This document shows positions 1 through 8,787 of a DNA stretch of 64,000 nt, one piece after another. Both the position numbers and the translations under genes were made by a program. Numbering within the stretch: the stretch's first letter is position 1; every line of letters begins with the position of its first letter. This DNA is from CAWDMN01 sp963803155 (lineage in GTDB: Bacteria > Acidobacteriota > Terriglobia > Versatilivoradales > Versatilivoraceae), in NCBI GenBank assembly GCA_963803155.1, contig CAWDMN010000033.1:62001-126000 (forward strand). The letters run 5' to 3'. Under the pieces are notes generated by a model that made no database searches, had not been told where the DNA came from, and was given only the letters and a program-made list of their open reading frames with translations.

Positions 1-1
1 G

Positions 2-457
2 GGCGCGACCTTGATTGAATTGAAAAGAAACGAAGAGGCGAGGCCTTATCTCGAAGCCGAACTCGGTCTGAATCCCTCCTCTTTTCGCGCTCAGACCAAA
101 CTGGCTTACCTGGATTACTTGAAGGGGGAAAACGAGAGTTGTCGCCAACGATTGGACAAGTCAACCGCGCTGGATGCCCGCTGGTTTGAAACTTTCCTGG
201 TTCGAGGCATGTTACTGGCCCGCATGGGAGATTATCCGCAGGCCCTGCAAAGCCTGCAAACTGCCCTGCAGGAGGAACCCAACTATTGGAAAACTCATTT
301 TCAGCTTTCCCAAGTTTATGATCGGTTGGGTAATCCGGAAAAAGCGAAGGAGTACTTGGCCAGTTATAACCGGCTGCTCAATGACATCACCAAAGGGGAA
401 TTGGAGAGCCGGAGAAAAACCACAATGCCCAGTTCCACGGAAACCACCTCCAAATAA
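2..457 (+). CDS. TPR-repeat protein, 5' end outside window
   Basis: The frame is open to the left edge, so only the C-terminal 151 or so codons are visible. The protein is built of helical TPR hairpins; the clearest is 'GDYPQALQSLQTALQEEPNY', followed by 'YDRLGNPEKAKEYL', with the small and aromatic residues expected at TPR consensus positions. A Ser/Thr-rich tail ends it. It lies 12 bases before the sulfatase-fold/TPR gene on the same strand and is probably cotranscribed with it. TPRs normally bind protein partners; no catalytic motif is visible. The missing N-terminus could carry another domain, so the full function cannot be called. Confidence 0.75.
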   Translation, partial: GATLIELKRNEEARPYLEAELGLNPSSFRAQTKLAYLDYLKGENESCRQRLDKSTALDARWFETFLVRGMLLARMGDYPQALQSLQTALQEEPNYWKTHFQLSQVYDRLGNPEKAKEYLASYNRLLNDITKGELESRRKTTMPSSTETTSK

Positions 458-469
458 AGTTGCTCCACT

Positions 470-2602
470 ATGAAGAAGATAGTCCTACAACTGCCACTTG
501 TCCTGCTTCTTCTGCCGATTCCAATTTCACCAAGCGATGACCCCCGCGGGTGGGGGGCTTCCGCCGCCGCAACTCAGTCTTCACCCTCAGTCATTTTGAT
601 TTCTATCGATACCTTACGGGCAGACCATCTGAGCTGTTATGGATTCCGAAAGCTGCGAACCCCCAACGTCGATTCCCTGGCCAGCGGCGGCACAGTTTTC
701 ACGCAAATCAGCTCCTTAGTCCCACTGACCTTGCCATCTCACGTTTCGCTGCTGACTTCCGCTTACCCCTTTTGCCATGATGTTCGAGACAATGGAGAAC
801 CGCTTCAGACTGGTGTTGTAACCCTGGCCTCTCTATTGAAGGCACGGGGATATAGGACTGCCGCCTTTGTGGGCAGTTATGTTCTGGACAAGCGATTCGG
901 ACTCAATTCCGGTTTTGATGTTTATGACAGCCCTTTCGGTCTTCATCGGACAAAAAAGATTGAGACGAGCGAAGTCCAGCGATACGGAGAAGCAGTAGTA
1001 CAAGCGGCCACTCATTGGATCGAAGAGAACTCGCAAAACCCGCTGTTCGTCTTTCTCCACCTTTACGACCTCCATAAGCCTTATACTCTTCCACCTCCTC
1101 TTCGCAAACAATTTCCGGAGCCTAATTACGATACTCAGCTCGATTATGTGGATCAGGTGATCGGTGGGTTTTCTGATTTTCTGAAAAAGGTTCACTTGTG
1201 GGATCGGTCACTTATCGTCTTTACCTCTGACCATGGCGAAGGACTGGGTGACCATGGTGAGAGCACCCATGGTTATTTTATTTATCAAAGCACACTCCGA
1301 GTCCCGCTGATCCTGCACTGGCCGCTTGGCCCGAGTTCCCGCCCCACCCGAATCGACCAGCCTGCCAGCCTGCTCGATGTTGCCCCCACCATACTGCAAT
1401 TCCTGGGAGTGCAACGGCCACCGGAGTTTCAAGGCCGGGGCCTTATGGCCTTGCTCAATCCGAAAGGCGCTCATGAGGACAAGGAGATCTACAGTGAAAG
1501 TTTTTTCGCCCACAATCATTTCGGCTGCAGTGCGCTGCGGAGCTTACGCCTGGGGCAATACAAAATGATTGATGCCCCTCAACCAGAACTATATGATCTG
1601 GAGAAGGACCCGGACGAAAAGCGCAATCTATACACTCGTGAGAGAGCCCTGGGACTGGCTTTGCGTCAGCGACTACAACGCCTTCAGCCCCGCCCCCAAC
1701 CAGCACCCCGAACAAGCTCAAAGGTCTCCGATCCGGAAACAGCCGCCGCCCTCAACTCTCTCGGGTATGTGACGGCCGGCAGTGCCAACGGAATGCCTCC
1801 TACGGCGGGCCCCGATCCCAAGCAGCGAATCCGAGAGGAGGAGACTTATTACTCTGCGATGACGCTTGCCTTCTCTGGACACTGGGCCGAGTCGAACAGC
1901 TTGCTGGAGTCGTTGCGCGCCAAACTTCCAGAGGTTTCCGCCATTCCCAATGGAATAGGCTTGAATCGGCAAAAACTGGGCAGGCATACCGAAGCTGCCG
2001 CGGATTTCCGCGCGGCCTTGCAACTGGACCCCCTGAACGCCGAAATCCACTACAATTTGGCGGTCAGCTTGTTTGCGTTGAACCAGTTCGATAAAGCGGC
2101 CAGCGAAGCCCAAGCGGCTTTGAAGATTGCCCCCTACGACGCGGATGCGACGGTCTTGCTGGGAAATGCCTGGCTGCAAAAGAAGGATTATGCAAAGGCC
2201 AGAATCAGCTTCAACCAGTTGCTGCAAAATGCGCCTGATGACTATGCGGCTAATTACTATCTTGGTCTGTTGTCTGCATTGGAAGGGAAATGGAGGGAAG
2301 CGGAACGCTTCTTAGAATCCGCCCTCAGGGTCGATCCAAACTCCGCCGAGGCCCACAATACACTGGGCAGCGTTTTCCATCGGCAGCTAAAGCTCGACCT
2401 TGCCGCGCGGCATTACCAGGAGGCTCTTCGATTGGATTCCCGCTTCGCCCGGGCGCACTACAATCTGGGGCTCCTTTACCAGGAACAAAAGAGAAATGAG
2501 GAGGCTGTGCAACAGTTCCGTCTGGCTCTTTCATCCGACCCTAATTTCCGCGAGGCCCGCGAGGCATTGAGGAAACTGGATGAATCTGGGCGCCAACCGT
2601 GA
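470..2602 (+). CDS. Sulfatase-fold (alkaline phosphatase superfamily) protein fused to TPRs
   Basis: A 710-residue exported protein. Residues 1-20 are a signal peptide or membrane anchor (MKK then a Leu-rich stretch). Residues about 40-400 have the sulfatase/alkaline-phosphatase fold: 'ISIDTLRADHLSCYG' with metal ligand D47 and 'FTSDHGEGLGDHGE' with D254/H255. The nucleophile region reads 'PLTLPSHVSLLTS', so Thr87 occupies the place of the Cys or Ser that is converted to formylglycine in true sulfatases, and His91 replaces the usual Arg. It may therefore be a phosphatase, phosphodiesterase or transferase rather than a sulfatase. Residues about 460-705 are six or so TPRs. Likely periplasmic or membrane-tethered. 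It faces the TonB receptor at 3400-7059 tail to tail, the same arrangement as at 8788/11115. Confidence 0.85.
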   Translation: MKKIVLQLPLVLLLLPIPISPSDDPRGWGASAAATQSSPSVILISIDTLRADHLSCYGFRKLRTPNVDSLASGGTVFTQISSLVPLTLPSHVSLLTSAYPFCHDVRDNGEPLQTGVVTLASLLKARGYRTAAFVGSYVLDKRFGLNSGFDVYDSPFGLHRTKKIETSEVQRYGEAVVQAATHWIEENSQNPLFVFLHLYDLHKPYTLPPPLRKQFPEPNYDTQLDYVDQVIGGFSDFLKKVHLWDRSLIVFTSDHGEGLGDHGESTHGYFIYQSTLRVPLILHWPLGPSSRPTRIDQPASLLDVAPTILQFLGVQRPPEFQGRGLMALLNPKGAHEDKEIYSESFFAHNHFGCSALRSLRLGQYKMIDAPQPELYDLEKDPDEKRNLYTRERALGLALRQRLQRLQPRPQPAPRTSSKVSDPETAAALNSLGYVTAGSANGMPPTAGPDPKQRIREEETYYSAMTLAFSGHWAESNSLLESLRAKLPEVSAIPNGIGLNRQKLGRHTEAAADFRAALQLDPLNAEIHYNLAVSLFALNQFDKAASEAQAALKIAPYDADATVLLGNAWLQKKDYAKARISFNQLLQNAPDDYAANYYLGLLSALEGKWREAERFLESALRVDPNSAEAHNTLGSVFHRQLKLDLAARHYQEALRLDSRFARAHYNLGLLYQEQKRNEEAVQQFRLALSSDPNFREAREALRKLDESGRQP

Positions 2603-2629
2603 ACGGAAAATAGTGACTTCATCCATCCT

Positions 2630-2746
2630 GCCGTAGCGCAGACTCGCGTGTCCCAGCGAGTCTGCGGCTTTTGGCCATGCAACATTCCGGCGCGTCGTCG
2701 ACCCAGGATAAATGCCGCAGAGTCAAAAATCGACTCTGCGCTACGG
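2630..2746. repeat. Dispersed palindromic repeat family A, copy 1
   Basis: A 117-base element with near-perfect terminal inverted repeats (GCCGTAGCGCAGA at the left, TCTGCGCTACGGC at the right) and a second internal inverted pair (CAGACTCGCG / CGAGTCTGCGG). Related copies lie at 25931-26046 and 31179-31290. No coding potential. It resembles a REP/MITE-type element that folds into a hairpin. Confidence 0.75.
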
Positions 2747-3331
2747 CTAAGCCGACCTTCACGCTACAAAGAAACGATTCCTTTTCGGCGTTTCAACGAC
2801 ACGCTCTACAAGCCCGGCCTGTAGGGCGGTCCGTCAGGGGACGGATCTGTGATCGTACCAACCGCCTCTGGAGATTCAGCATTTTTCTACCGCAAAGCGG
2901 TAGAGGAAATTAGCCTGGGGTTTGCGGCGTTTCGCCGCCCACCCCAGGCTACAATCAGTTTCCACACCCGTTGCACCCTGGAGGGGTGCAGGAGTTTAGC
3001 TGCCGCGATAACATTGCTCAGGTCCTGTGTCCTCCGGATTCAGGGCATCGATCCGGCAAAAGTTCTCGATGGGTAAAAGGCTTCCCCTCCTGCACTCCGC
3101 TGGAGTGCCCGCCGATATTGATCCGATCCAACCTGGGGTAAAAGAGCAAGAGCGCTCTTTTACCCCAGGCTAATTTCCATTACCGCTCCGCGGTAAAAAT
3201 GTTGAAACTACATGGGCGGTTCGTCAGGGGACGGATCTGTGATTGTACAAACCGCCTCCCAGCAGCAACGCCACGCGGAGGCGTTTTACCAAATCGCAGA
3301 TCCGCTCCGCCGGAATGCCCTACAGGAGAGC
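2747..3331. repeat. Gene-free composite of inverted and direct repeats
   Basis: No gene is supported here. The motif CGTCAGGGGACGGATCTGTG occurs twice (near 2834 and 3219), each time inside a block that ends in an 'accgcctc' string. Between them are hairpin-like blocks: 'ctaccgcaaagcggtag' near 2888, a palindrome around 'cctggggt...accccagg' near 2913-2950, and 'cctggggtaaaagagc...gctcttttaccccagg' near 3132-3170. Sequences at the outer ends (near 2818 'cctgtagggcgg', near 3313 'gccctacagg') are complementary, so the whole region could be one nested repeat cluster. Confidence 0.6.
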
Positions 3332-3364
3332 AAAAAAAAGCCCCGGCAAAAAAACTGCCGGGGC
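3332..3364 (-). terminator. Rho-independent terminator of the TonB receptor gene
   Basis: Reading on the minus strand, a 9-base perfect stem (GCCCCGGCA / TGCCGGGGC) with a 7-base loop is followed by eight T residues, 36 bases after the receptor stop codon. A decayed copy of this terminator and of the receptor 3' end lies at 26081-26656. Confidence 0.9.
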
Positions 3365-3399
3365 TAAAACCTGCATCGATTTCACATTGAGTTTCTTAG

Positions 3400-6300
3400 T
3401 TAGAAGGTGATGCGGGCCCCCAACTGAATCACGCGTGAACCACCGCTTTTGCCGAATACCCTGCCGAATCGAGTCGGATCCCCAATGTCAGTCTCGGGAT
3501 TGTTATAGCCGATCCGGTTAAACAGGTTCGTCACGTCCGACCGCAATTCAAAGGAAGCTCCCTCCCGGAAGGGAAGCGCGAACTTCTTCATCAGAGAAAA
3601 GTTCTCCCCATAGCGAGCCCAGCCTCGAATATTGGGCAAAACCGGCGGCGCATTCCCTAAATGCAGCGGAACATTGTTAGCGGATGTGCCAGGCACGGTC
3701 GCAAAAGCTAGTGGATTCAGATAAGGGGTGCCATTGGCTTCATCCACCGTTGTGGGTTTGCTGCCAATGATCTGCTGGTCACGGCCCAGGAGGACATCCG
3801 GGTAAATCCCTGCGGCGAAATAGGCTCCCGCGGAAGGACTTGAGGAAGAGTAGACTGAAAGGGGCGCACCTGAGACGTAGTGATGGATGGCACTCACCGT
3901 CCAGCCGCCTACAATATAGCCCAGAGCCCCCGTCTTGAGCCATTTGCCCTGTTTCCCAAATGGCAGATCGTAGATCCAGGTGATCTTCAGGTCCTGTGGC
4001 CGATTCAAAGATGTTACCCCATAATCGGCCTTCAGGTTATAGATGTTCTGCCCATAGAAATAATAGGCGCCAATGCCTGTTCCTGGTGTGCCCAACGATT
4101 TGGACCACGTGTAAGCCGCCAGGAAACTCAAACCCTTGCTGACCCGTTTGGTGAGGGTTGCCTGCAGAGAATGATAGTTGGACCAGCCCTCGTTCCGCCG
4201 ATATTGAGAAACCCCATAATATTGGGGGAAAGGCCGCAAAGCCTGGGCTACCGTTCCCGTGAAGCTTGGGAAAGGCTTCGGGATCTCCGGATGGAGGCTG
4301 ATGTCGTCCAGCAATTGATCGCCCAGGCTCAAAACCTTGGAGGGATCCGCTTGATTGAGCTGGCTGAGGTACGGGTCAAACATCCGGCTGCCATGGTTCC
4401 CGATATAGTTGGCTTCCAGGCGGGTTTGCCAGGGGAACTCGTACTGCACTCCGAAATTCCAGTTCTGCACCATTGGCATTGCGACGGAGTCAGGATATTT
4501 GTCAATGTTATCGTAATTCAATTGTGTCGGATCCGTGTTTGGCAATACCCCGGTGTAGGCTTTGTACGGAGTATCCCAATTGTAAGCGGGATCTTGTCCG
4601 CCGCCCGGCCGACCGGTCTTTGCCGGATAGTTGTTGGATCCATTAAAGCCGGTGAATAGGTTGTAATTCCAGCCATCCATCAACGGTGGCGAGTAATTGA
4701 TCCCGTATCCTCCGCGGATGACCAGCTTGTTGCTCATCGCATAGGCAAAGCCGACGCGGGGAGAAAACTCCTTGTAATAGTAATCCCAAAACTTCGTCTT
4801 TCCGGTACACCCCGTGCAGTTGCCGAGGAAAGCCAGTGCGCCCAGATAGCCGTCTGCTCCGGGATTCGGCATCGTGGGATCCATGGCCGACATGGCATTC
4901 TTGCTGTCGGTGAATCCAGTGGGAATGTCCCAGCGAATCCCAAGGTTCAGTGTCAGCTTGTTGTTCACCTTCCAGTCATCCTGGAAATAAAACGCGGTAG
5001 TGCGAGATCGGAGCCCCTGGATAAACCGGACAATGCCATTACCAGCACTGTTGGCATCACCCAGGAAGAAACTGGCATAAGCAAACCCAGTAGAAGTTTG
5101 GAAATTGGAAAGAGCGGTCTGATCGCTGTTGAAGGAATAAGATCCCGGCGTATTTTTATATCGGGAATTGATATAGTAACGGCGATGTTCCACGCCAATC
5201 TTCAAACTGTGGGCGCCCTTGATCCAGGTGAAATCATCCAGCAACACCGTGCTGCCATTGGGTTCATTACCAGTCCCGGTATGTCCCATATACTTGTAAC
5301 TTCCGGAGAGATCGACATTGGGGCCGCTGAAACCAATCTGCGGGAAAGTGGCACCGCCCGCTACTCCCTGGAAACCAAGCAGCGATGCGAAATCCTCGCC
5401 GGTGAAGGCCGTATTGGCTGCATTGAAGTTGCGGAAACGGTTGTAGCCGAGGCCAAAATGGTTCAGCTTGGTGGGGCTAATGGTCCAATCTTCCGCCAGA
5501 CGGACTAGCCATCCAGGGGTTGCCTGGGTTTTATCGCCGGCCATGTAGGGTCCTGGCAATGGCCCGGGAATCCTATAACCCGTATTGCCGTAACCATCCC
5601 GAAGCCGGGAACGGTTGTTGTAGGTGTAAGATCCAGACAATTTATGCTTATCGTTAATGACATGGTCCCCCTTAATGCTGTAATTGTCAATTTTCATAAT
5701 GGGGCAACAGTCGCTAAATCTTAGATAGTTCTGACGCAGAGTCTCCCCGTAAAGGCTGGCTAGGGGGAATTGGGGGTTTGGAATATCGTATTTCGGATCC
5801 AACAATTTGCCCGTTACCAAACTCTCCATGTTTTTCGGAATGACGTTGCCCGGGAAGGGATCCCGAACCCAGGTTCCATTGGCCAATTGCCGCGTGGTGG
5901 CCGGGTCGTAGATTTGGCCATAAAGAACTTGCCTTCCCAGAGCATCCAAGGTTGCCGGGTTGTCGGGCCCTATAGGCAGGGTCATGTCGGGCCGAATAAT
6001 TTGTCCAGACTTGGTATCGCGCGTAAAAGCGGGATCCAGCAGCTTGGAGAAATCACCTTGCTTGAACGCGGCGATGGGGGCCGAATCATAGGAACCGGCG
6101 AGAGCCATCGTATTGGCCCGCAATACCTCGTAGGAGAAAAAGAAGAAGGTTTTGTTTTTGATAATGGGTCCGCCAAAAGTGGCGCCCCCATTATTGAGAT
6201 GGTTCTTCGCCTTTACCGCCTTCCCAGTGGCTGCATCGTAAGTGTGCGCGTTGTTGCTCCAGCTGTTGGCGTTGAGGGCCGCATTCTGATGGAGCCAAAA

Positions 6301-7059
6301 AGCGGTGCCATGGTACTGATTTGTTCCTGATTTCAAACCAAAGTTGGTCAATCCAGTCTGGGTGTTCCCATACTGCGAGGAGAGCGACCCTGTCTGCAGC
6401 TTGAATTCGCTGACGGCATCGACGGTTGGGGTGAATTCGGAGGTGTTCCCTCCATTAATGTCAAAGCGGCCCACGGTAATCCCATCGATCAGGACTTCAT
6501 GGGAAAAGGTCTGGGACCCATTGATGGACCCCGCCCAACTGCTTCCCTGGGTCCCTGGCATGCTGTTAAAAATAAAATCCTGCAGTTGCCGGGTTCCATC
6601 ACTGACCATGCTGGGCCAGGTATGAACTTCTAATTCATTGGCGGCAGTTCCGATTTCTGAAGTGGAGGATTCCAGCAATGGAGACTCCGCCGAAACGTCG
6701 ATGGTCTGGTTGATGTCGCCCACTTCCAAGATGAAATCGGCCGTCACGGTCTGCGTGATCAATACATCCACATTGTCCCTGACGCCGGTTTTGAATCCGC
6801 CTTTCGCGGCGGTAATCTTGTACTTTCCGGGGGGAACGTACGGCATGCGATAAAGACCCGCATCCGTTGTAACTGACTTGGTTTCCACCCCCGTTGCCAG
6901 ATTAGTGGCCGTTACATCCGCAGCCGGAACCACGGAACCTGTGCTGTCTTTCACAAGGCCCGTGATGGTTCCACGACCGCTCTGAGGCCAACTGGGAATT
7001 GCCAAGGCCATCATCAAGCCGATGATTGCCAGAGCTCTGCTAAAAGCTGCCTTTTTCAT
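3400..7059 (-). CDS. Oar-like TonB-dependent outer membrane receptor (receptor 1)
   Basis: A 1219-residue outer membrane protein. Residues 1-26 are a signal peptide ('ALAIIGLMMALAIPSWPQ'). Residues about 28-115 are a carboxypeptidase-regulatory-like beta-sandwich ('GTITGLVKDSTGSVVPAADV'). A plug-like region with 'VDAVSEFKLQTG' follows, then a long beta-barrel that ends in the aromatic terminus 'ARITF' expected for insertion into the outer membrane. The family imports large substrates with TonB energy; the substrate is unknown. No SusD gene is nearby. A strong AAGGAGG lies 6 bases before the ATG. It is convergent with the sulfatase-fold/TPR gene at 470 and has a good terminator. Its last ~170 codons recur as a broken copy at 26148-26656. 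It is more distant from the two receptors at 11115 and 18487 than those are from each other. Confidence 0.9.
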   Translation of the reverse strand: MKKAAFSRALAIIGLMMALAIPSWPQSGRGTITGLVKDSTGSVVPAADVTATNLATGVETKSVTTDAGLYRMPYVPPGKYKITAAKGGFKTGVRDNVDVLITQTVTADFILEVGDINQTIDVSAESPLLESSTSEIGTAANELEVHTWPSMVSDGTRQLQDFIFNSMPGTQGSSWAGSINGSQTFSHEVLIDGITVGRFDINGGNTSEFTPTVDAVSEFKLQTGSLSSQYGNTQTGLTNFGLKSGTNQYHGTAFWLHQNAALNANSWSNNAHTYDAATGKAVKAKNHLNNGGATFGGPIIKNKTFFFFSYEVLRANTMALAGSYDSAPIAAFKQGDFSKLLDPAFTRDTKSGQIIRPDMTLPIGPDNPATLDALGRQVLYGQIYDPATTRQLANGTWVRDPFPGNVIPKNMESLVTGKLLDPKYDIPNPQFPLASLYGETLRQNYLRFSDCCPIMKIDNYSIKGDHVINDKHKLSGSYTYNNRSRLRDGYGNTGYRIPGPLPGPYMAGDKTQATPGWLVRLAEDWTISPTKLNHFGLGYNRFRNFNAANTAFTGEDFASLLGFQGVAGGATFPQIGFSGPNVDLSGSYKYMGHTGTGNEPNGSTVLLDDFTWIKGAHSLKIGVEHRRYYINSRYKNTPGSYSFNSDQTALSNFQTSTGFAYASFFLGDANSAGNGIVRFIQGLRSRTTAFYFQDDWKVNNKLTLNLGIRWDIPTGFTDSKNAMSAMDPTMPNPGADGYLGALAFLGNCTGCTGKTKFWDYYYKEFSPRVGFAYAMSNKLVIRGGYGINYSPPLMDGWNYNLFTGFNGSNNYPAKTGRPGGGQDPAYNWDTPYKAYTGVLPNTDPTQLNYDNIDKYPDSVAMPMVQNWNFGVQYEFPWQTRLEANYIGNHGSRMFDPYLSQLNQADPSKVLSLGDQLLDDISLHPEIPKPFPSFTGTVAQALRPFPQYYGVSQYRRNEGWSNYHSLQATLTKRVSKGLSFLAAYTWSKSLGTPGTGIGAYYFYGQNIYNLKADYGVTSLNRPQDLKITWIYDLPFGKQGKWLKTGALGYIVGGWTVSAIHHYVSGAPLSVYSSSSPSAGAYFAAGIYPDVLLGRDQQIIGSKPTTVDEANGTPYLNPLAFATVPGTSANNVPLHLGNAPPVLPNIRGWARYGENFSLMKKFALPFREGASFELRSDVTNLFNRIGYNNPETDIGDPTRFGRVFGKSGGSRVIQLGARITF

Positions 7060-7215
7060 TCAAGCCTCCTTTCAGAGATTAGGATTCCCAAATCGGATTA
7101 GGAATCCTCGTTACCGAAGATTTATACTTTCTTTTGCCCCGAGTCTTTTCCCACAACCACGGACTTTGAGCGATTCGAATGGGTATCTGCAAATGCTTCG
7201 GATTTTATAAGAGCA

Positions 7216-7480
7216 AAAAAATGGCCAACAAGAAAGATTAAGAAATAATTAGACAAAACACAGAGGAATCAAGTAGATAAGAAGCTACACCTAGTTTTGG
7301 GAGGGATGAATATTTTGAAAATATTCGAATTTTGGTATTTTTCAACTTCAGATTTTCGTAGATAATCAACAGTTGAGCGAAAATATCGCATAATGATTAT
7401 ATTGGTCTGGTTTTTATTTATTGTTATTTATTTGCTTTTATTTCTTATAATTTCTTACGGAAACGGTGTCAGCGGCCTAA
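7216..7480 (-). promoter_or_regulatory. AT-rich upstream block shared by the three receptor genes
   Basis: This gene-free AT-rich stretch precedes receptor 1. Its 'atggccaacaagaaa' (7220s) and, about 100 bases further upstream of the gene, 'atattcgaattttgg' (7321) correspond in order and spacing to 'atgaccaaaaataaa' and 'atatacaatttttcgg' at 15384/15482, and to 'atgaccaaaaagaaa' and 'atatccgatttttcgg' at 22764/22863. A 19-base palindrome GAATATTTTGAAAATATTC lies at 7308-7326 and could be an operator, perhaps for the neighbouring IclR protein. No convincing -35/-10 pair could be fixed. Function is inferred from conservation only. Confidence 0.4.
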
Positions 7481-7485
7481 AAGGC

Positions 7486-8280
7486 TCAAAAGTCATTTTG
7501 ATGGATGTAACCGGTGGCTTCCAGCGCCCTCGAAAGACGGTCGCAGGATTGGGCCAACTGCGCGGACATTTTTTTCTCCAGTTTTGCGGAAAAGCGGGAC
7601 TTCGGAATGCCGATGCTGATGCTCCCGCAAATCGAATGCCGGGAATCGAAGACTGGCCCCGCCAAAAAAATCCCTCCGACGAAGGACTCTTCATTATTTA
7701 TGGCATAGCCCCGCCGGAAAATTTCCGCCCATTCCTTTTCCAGGCGAAGGCGCGAAGTAATGGTTTTTGCCGTCAGCGGCTCCAGATTCAGGGTAGCCAG
7801 CAGGAAGGCCTGCGGTTCCGGCGGCAGAAAAGCGGCAATGACTTTGCCTGCCGCGGTGGCGTGAAAGTGTACTTTGGCGCTCAATGGGCTCACCAGCCTC
7901 AAATCTTGCTGGGCTTCCTGGATATCGACAAAAAAGACTTGTCTCTTCCGCAGAATGGCCAAAAACGCAGTTTCGCTGAAGCCTTCCACCAACTCCACAA
8001 GGTAGCGTCGGCCCAATTGGAGCAAATTCCTTCCCTGGTTCACGCTTCGCGCCAAGATCAAAACCTCAAGCCCTAAACGATAAGGTCCGCCCACCATCGA
8101 TTGCTCAACATAACCATGCTTTTTCAGGCTCTGGAGAATTCGATGAACAGAGCTTTTCACATAACCGCTGCGGGCCGCCAGTTCCCGCAAACTGAGTCCT
8201 TCGGGAGAATCCCGGAGGGTCTCCAGCAGAGTGATGGTTTTTCCAATAAGTTCGATGTAAGGATCGCTGGACACGAGCAC
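7486..8280 (-). CDS. IclR-family transcriptional regulator
   Basis: A 264-residue regulator. Residues about 8-70 form the IclR winged helix-turn-helix ('LSLRELAARSGYVKSSVHRILQ'), and residues about 85-255 the GAF-like effector domain with the family pattern 'FHATAAGKVIAAFLP' and the C-terminal 'GIPKSRFS'. IclR proteins usually control adjacent sugar or aromatic catabolism genes and bind small organic acids or sugars. The start is a GTG at 8280; no ATG is available in frame before the upstream stop, and no clear ribosome-binding site was seen, so a start a few codons downstream is possible. It is divergent from the 8788 gene and lies upstream of the receptor at 3400 on the same strand, so either could be its target. 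Confidence 0.88.
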   Translation of the reverse strand: MLVSSDPYIELIGKTITLLETLRDSPEGLSLRELAARSGYVKSSVHRILQSLKKHGYVEQSMVGGPYRLGLEVLILARSVNQGRNLLQLGRRYLVELVEGFSETAFLAILRKRQVFFVDIQEAQQDLRLVSPLSAKVHFHATAAGKVIAAFLPPEPQAFLLATLNLEPLTAKTITSRLRLEKEWAEIFRRGYAINNEESFVGGIFLAGPVFDSRHSICGSISIGIPKSRFSAKLEKKMSAQLAQSCDRLSRALEATGYIHQNDF

Positions 8281-8787
8281 TTCACCATCGTTGCATAAAA
8301 TAGAATGGATTCTGAAGAACAGAATCTAACAGGCCAAACCGGTCATGTCAAAGAAAATTATTGAAATAAAAAAAAGAGAATGATAGGCAGCCAGGCCGCT
8401 GTCACGATTTGACGGAAGAACCGCTATTTGAGTCTGGGCTCGGGGGTACGATGGCGAAAGAACATGCGGAAAGAAGGGGCGACGGGTTTCGGTTGTTCGC
8501 GATCATTATAGAATGTCAATCGGGAGTGGCCAAAACGAAGCAGGCAGGAAAGGCATTAGCTGATCTGGATCCAATACGGCGCAGTCGTTGTGCCTCCGTG
8601 TCTCTTTTTTTCCCGGCATCCTGGCCCCATTATTCTTGGCGCAGGGCATCAACTGGACGCGAGTTCTTCAGTACCGTTGTTATTGTTTTGTATTCACCTC
8701 AAAAGGATCCTTTTCTCGAAGCATATTTGATAAAATACTCCTAAGAAGCTGCATCACGGAATCGTATGGAGCCCTTCAAGGAGATCA
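8281..8787. other. Intergenic region between divergent genes, no gene seen
   Basis: About 500 bases between the IclR gene and the sulfatase-fold/TPR gene. It should hold promoters for both. An A/T-rich patch near 8350-8380 ('ttattgaaataaaaa') also appears near 26843. A 111-codon open frame at 8409-8744 has no recognisable domain and an unlikely composition, so it is not called. A ribosome-binding site AAGGAG lies at 8778-8783 for the downstream gene. Confidence 0.5.

Noticed and set aside
3880..4659. 259-codon plus-strand frame within receptor 1
   Set aside because: Antisense shadow of the barrel region; no recognisable domain.
7393..8076. 227-codon plus-strand frame
   Set aside because: It runs antisense through the IclR gene and starts in a low-complexity AT-rich stretch.
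8409..8744. 111-codon frame before the second sulfatase-fold gene
   Set aside because: No domain, odd composition, and overlaps the expected promoter region.
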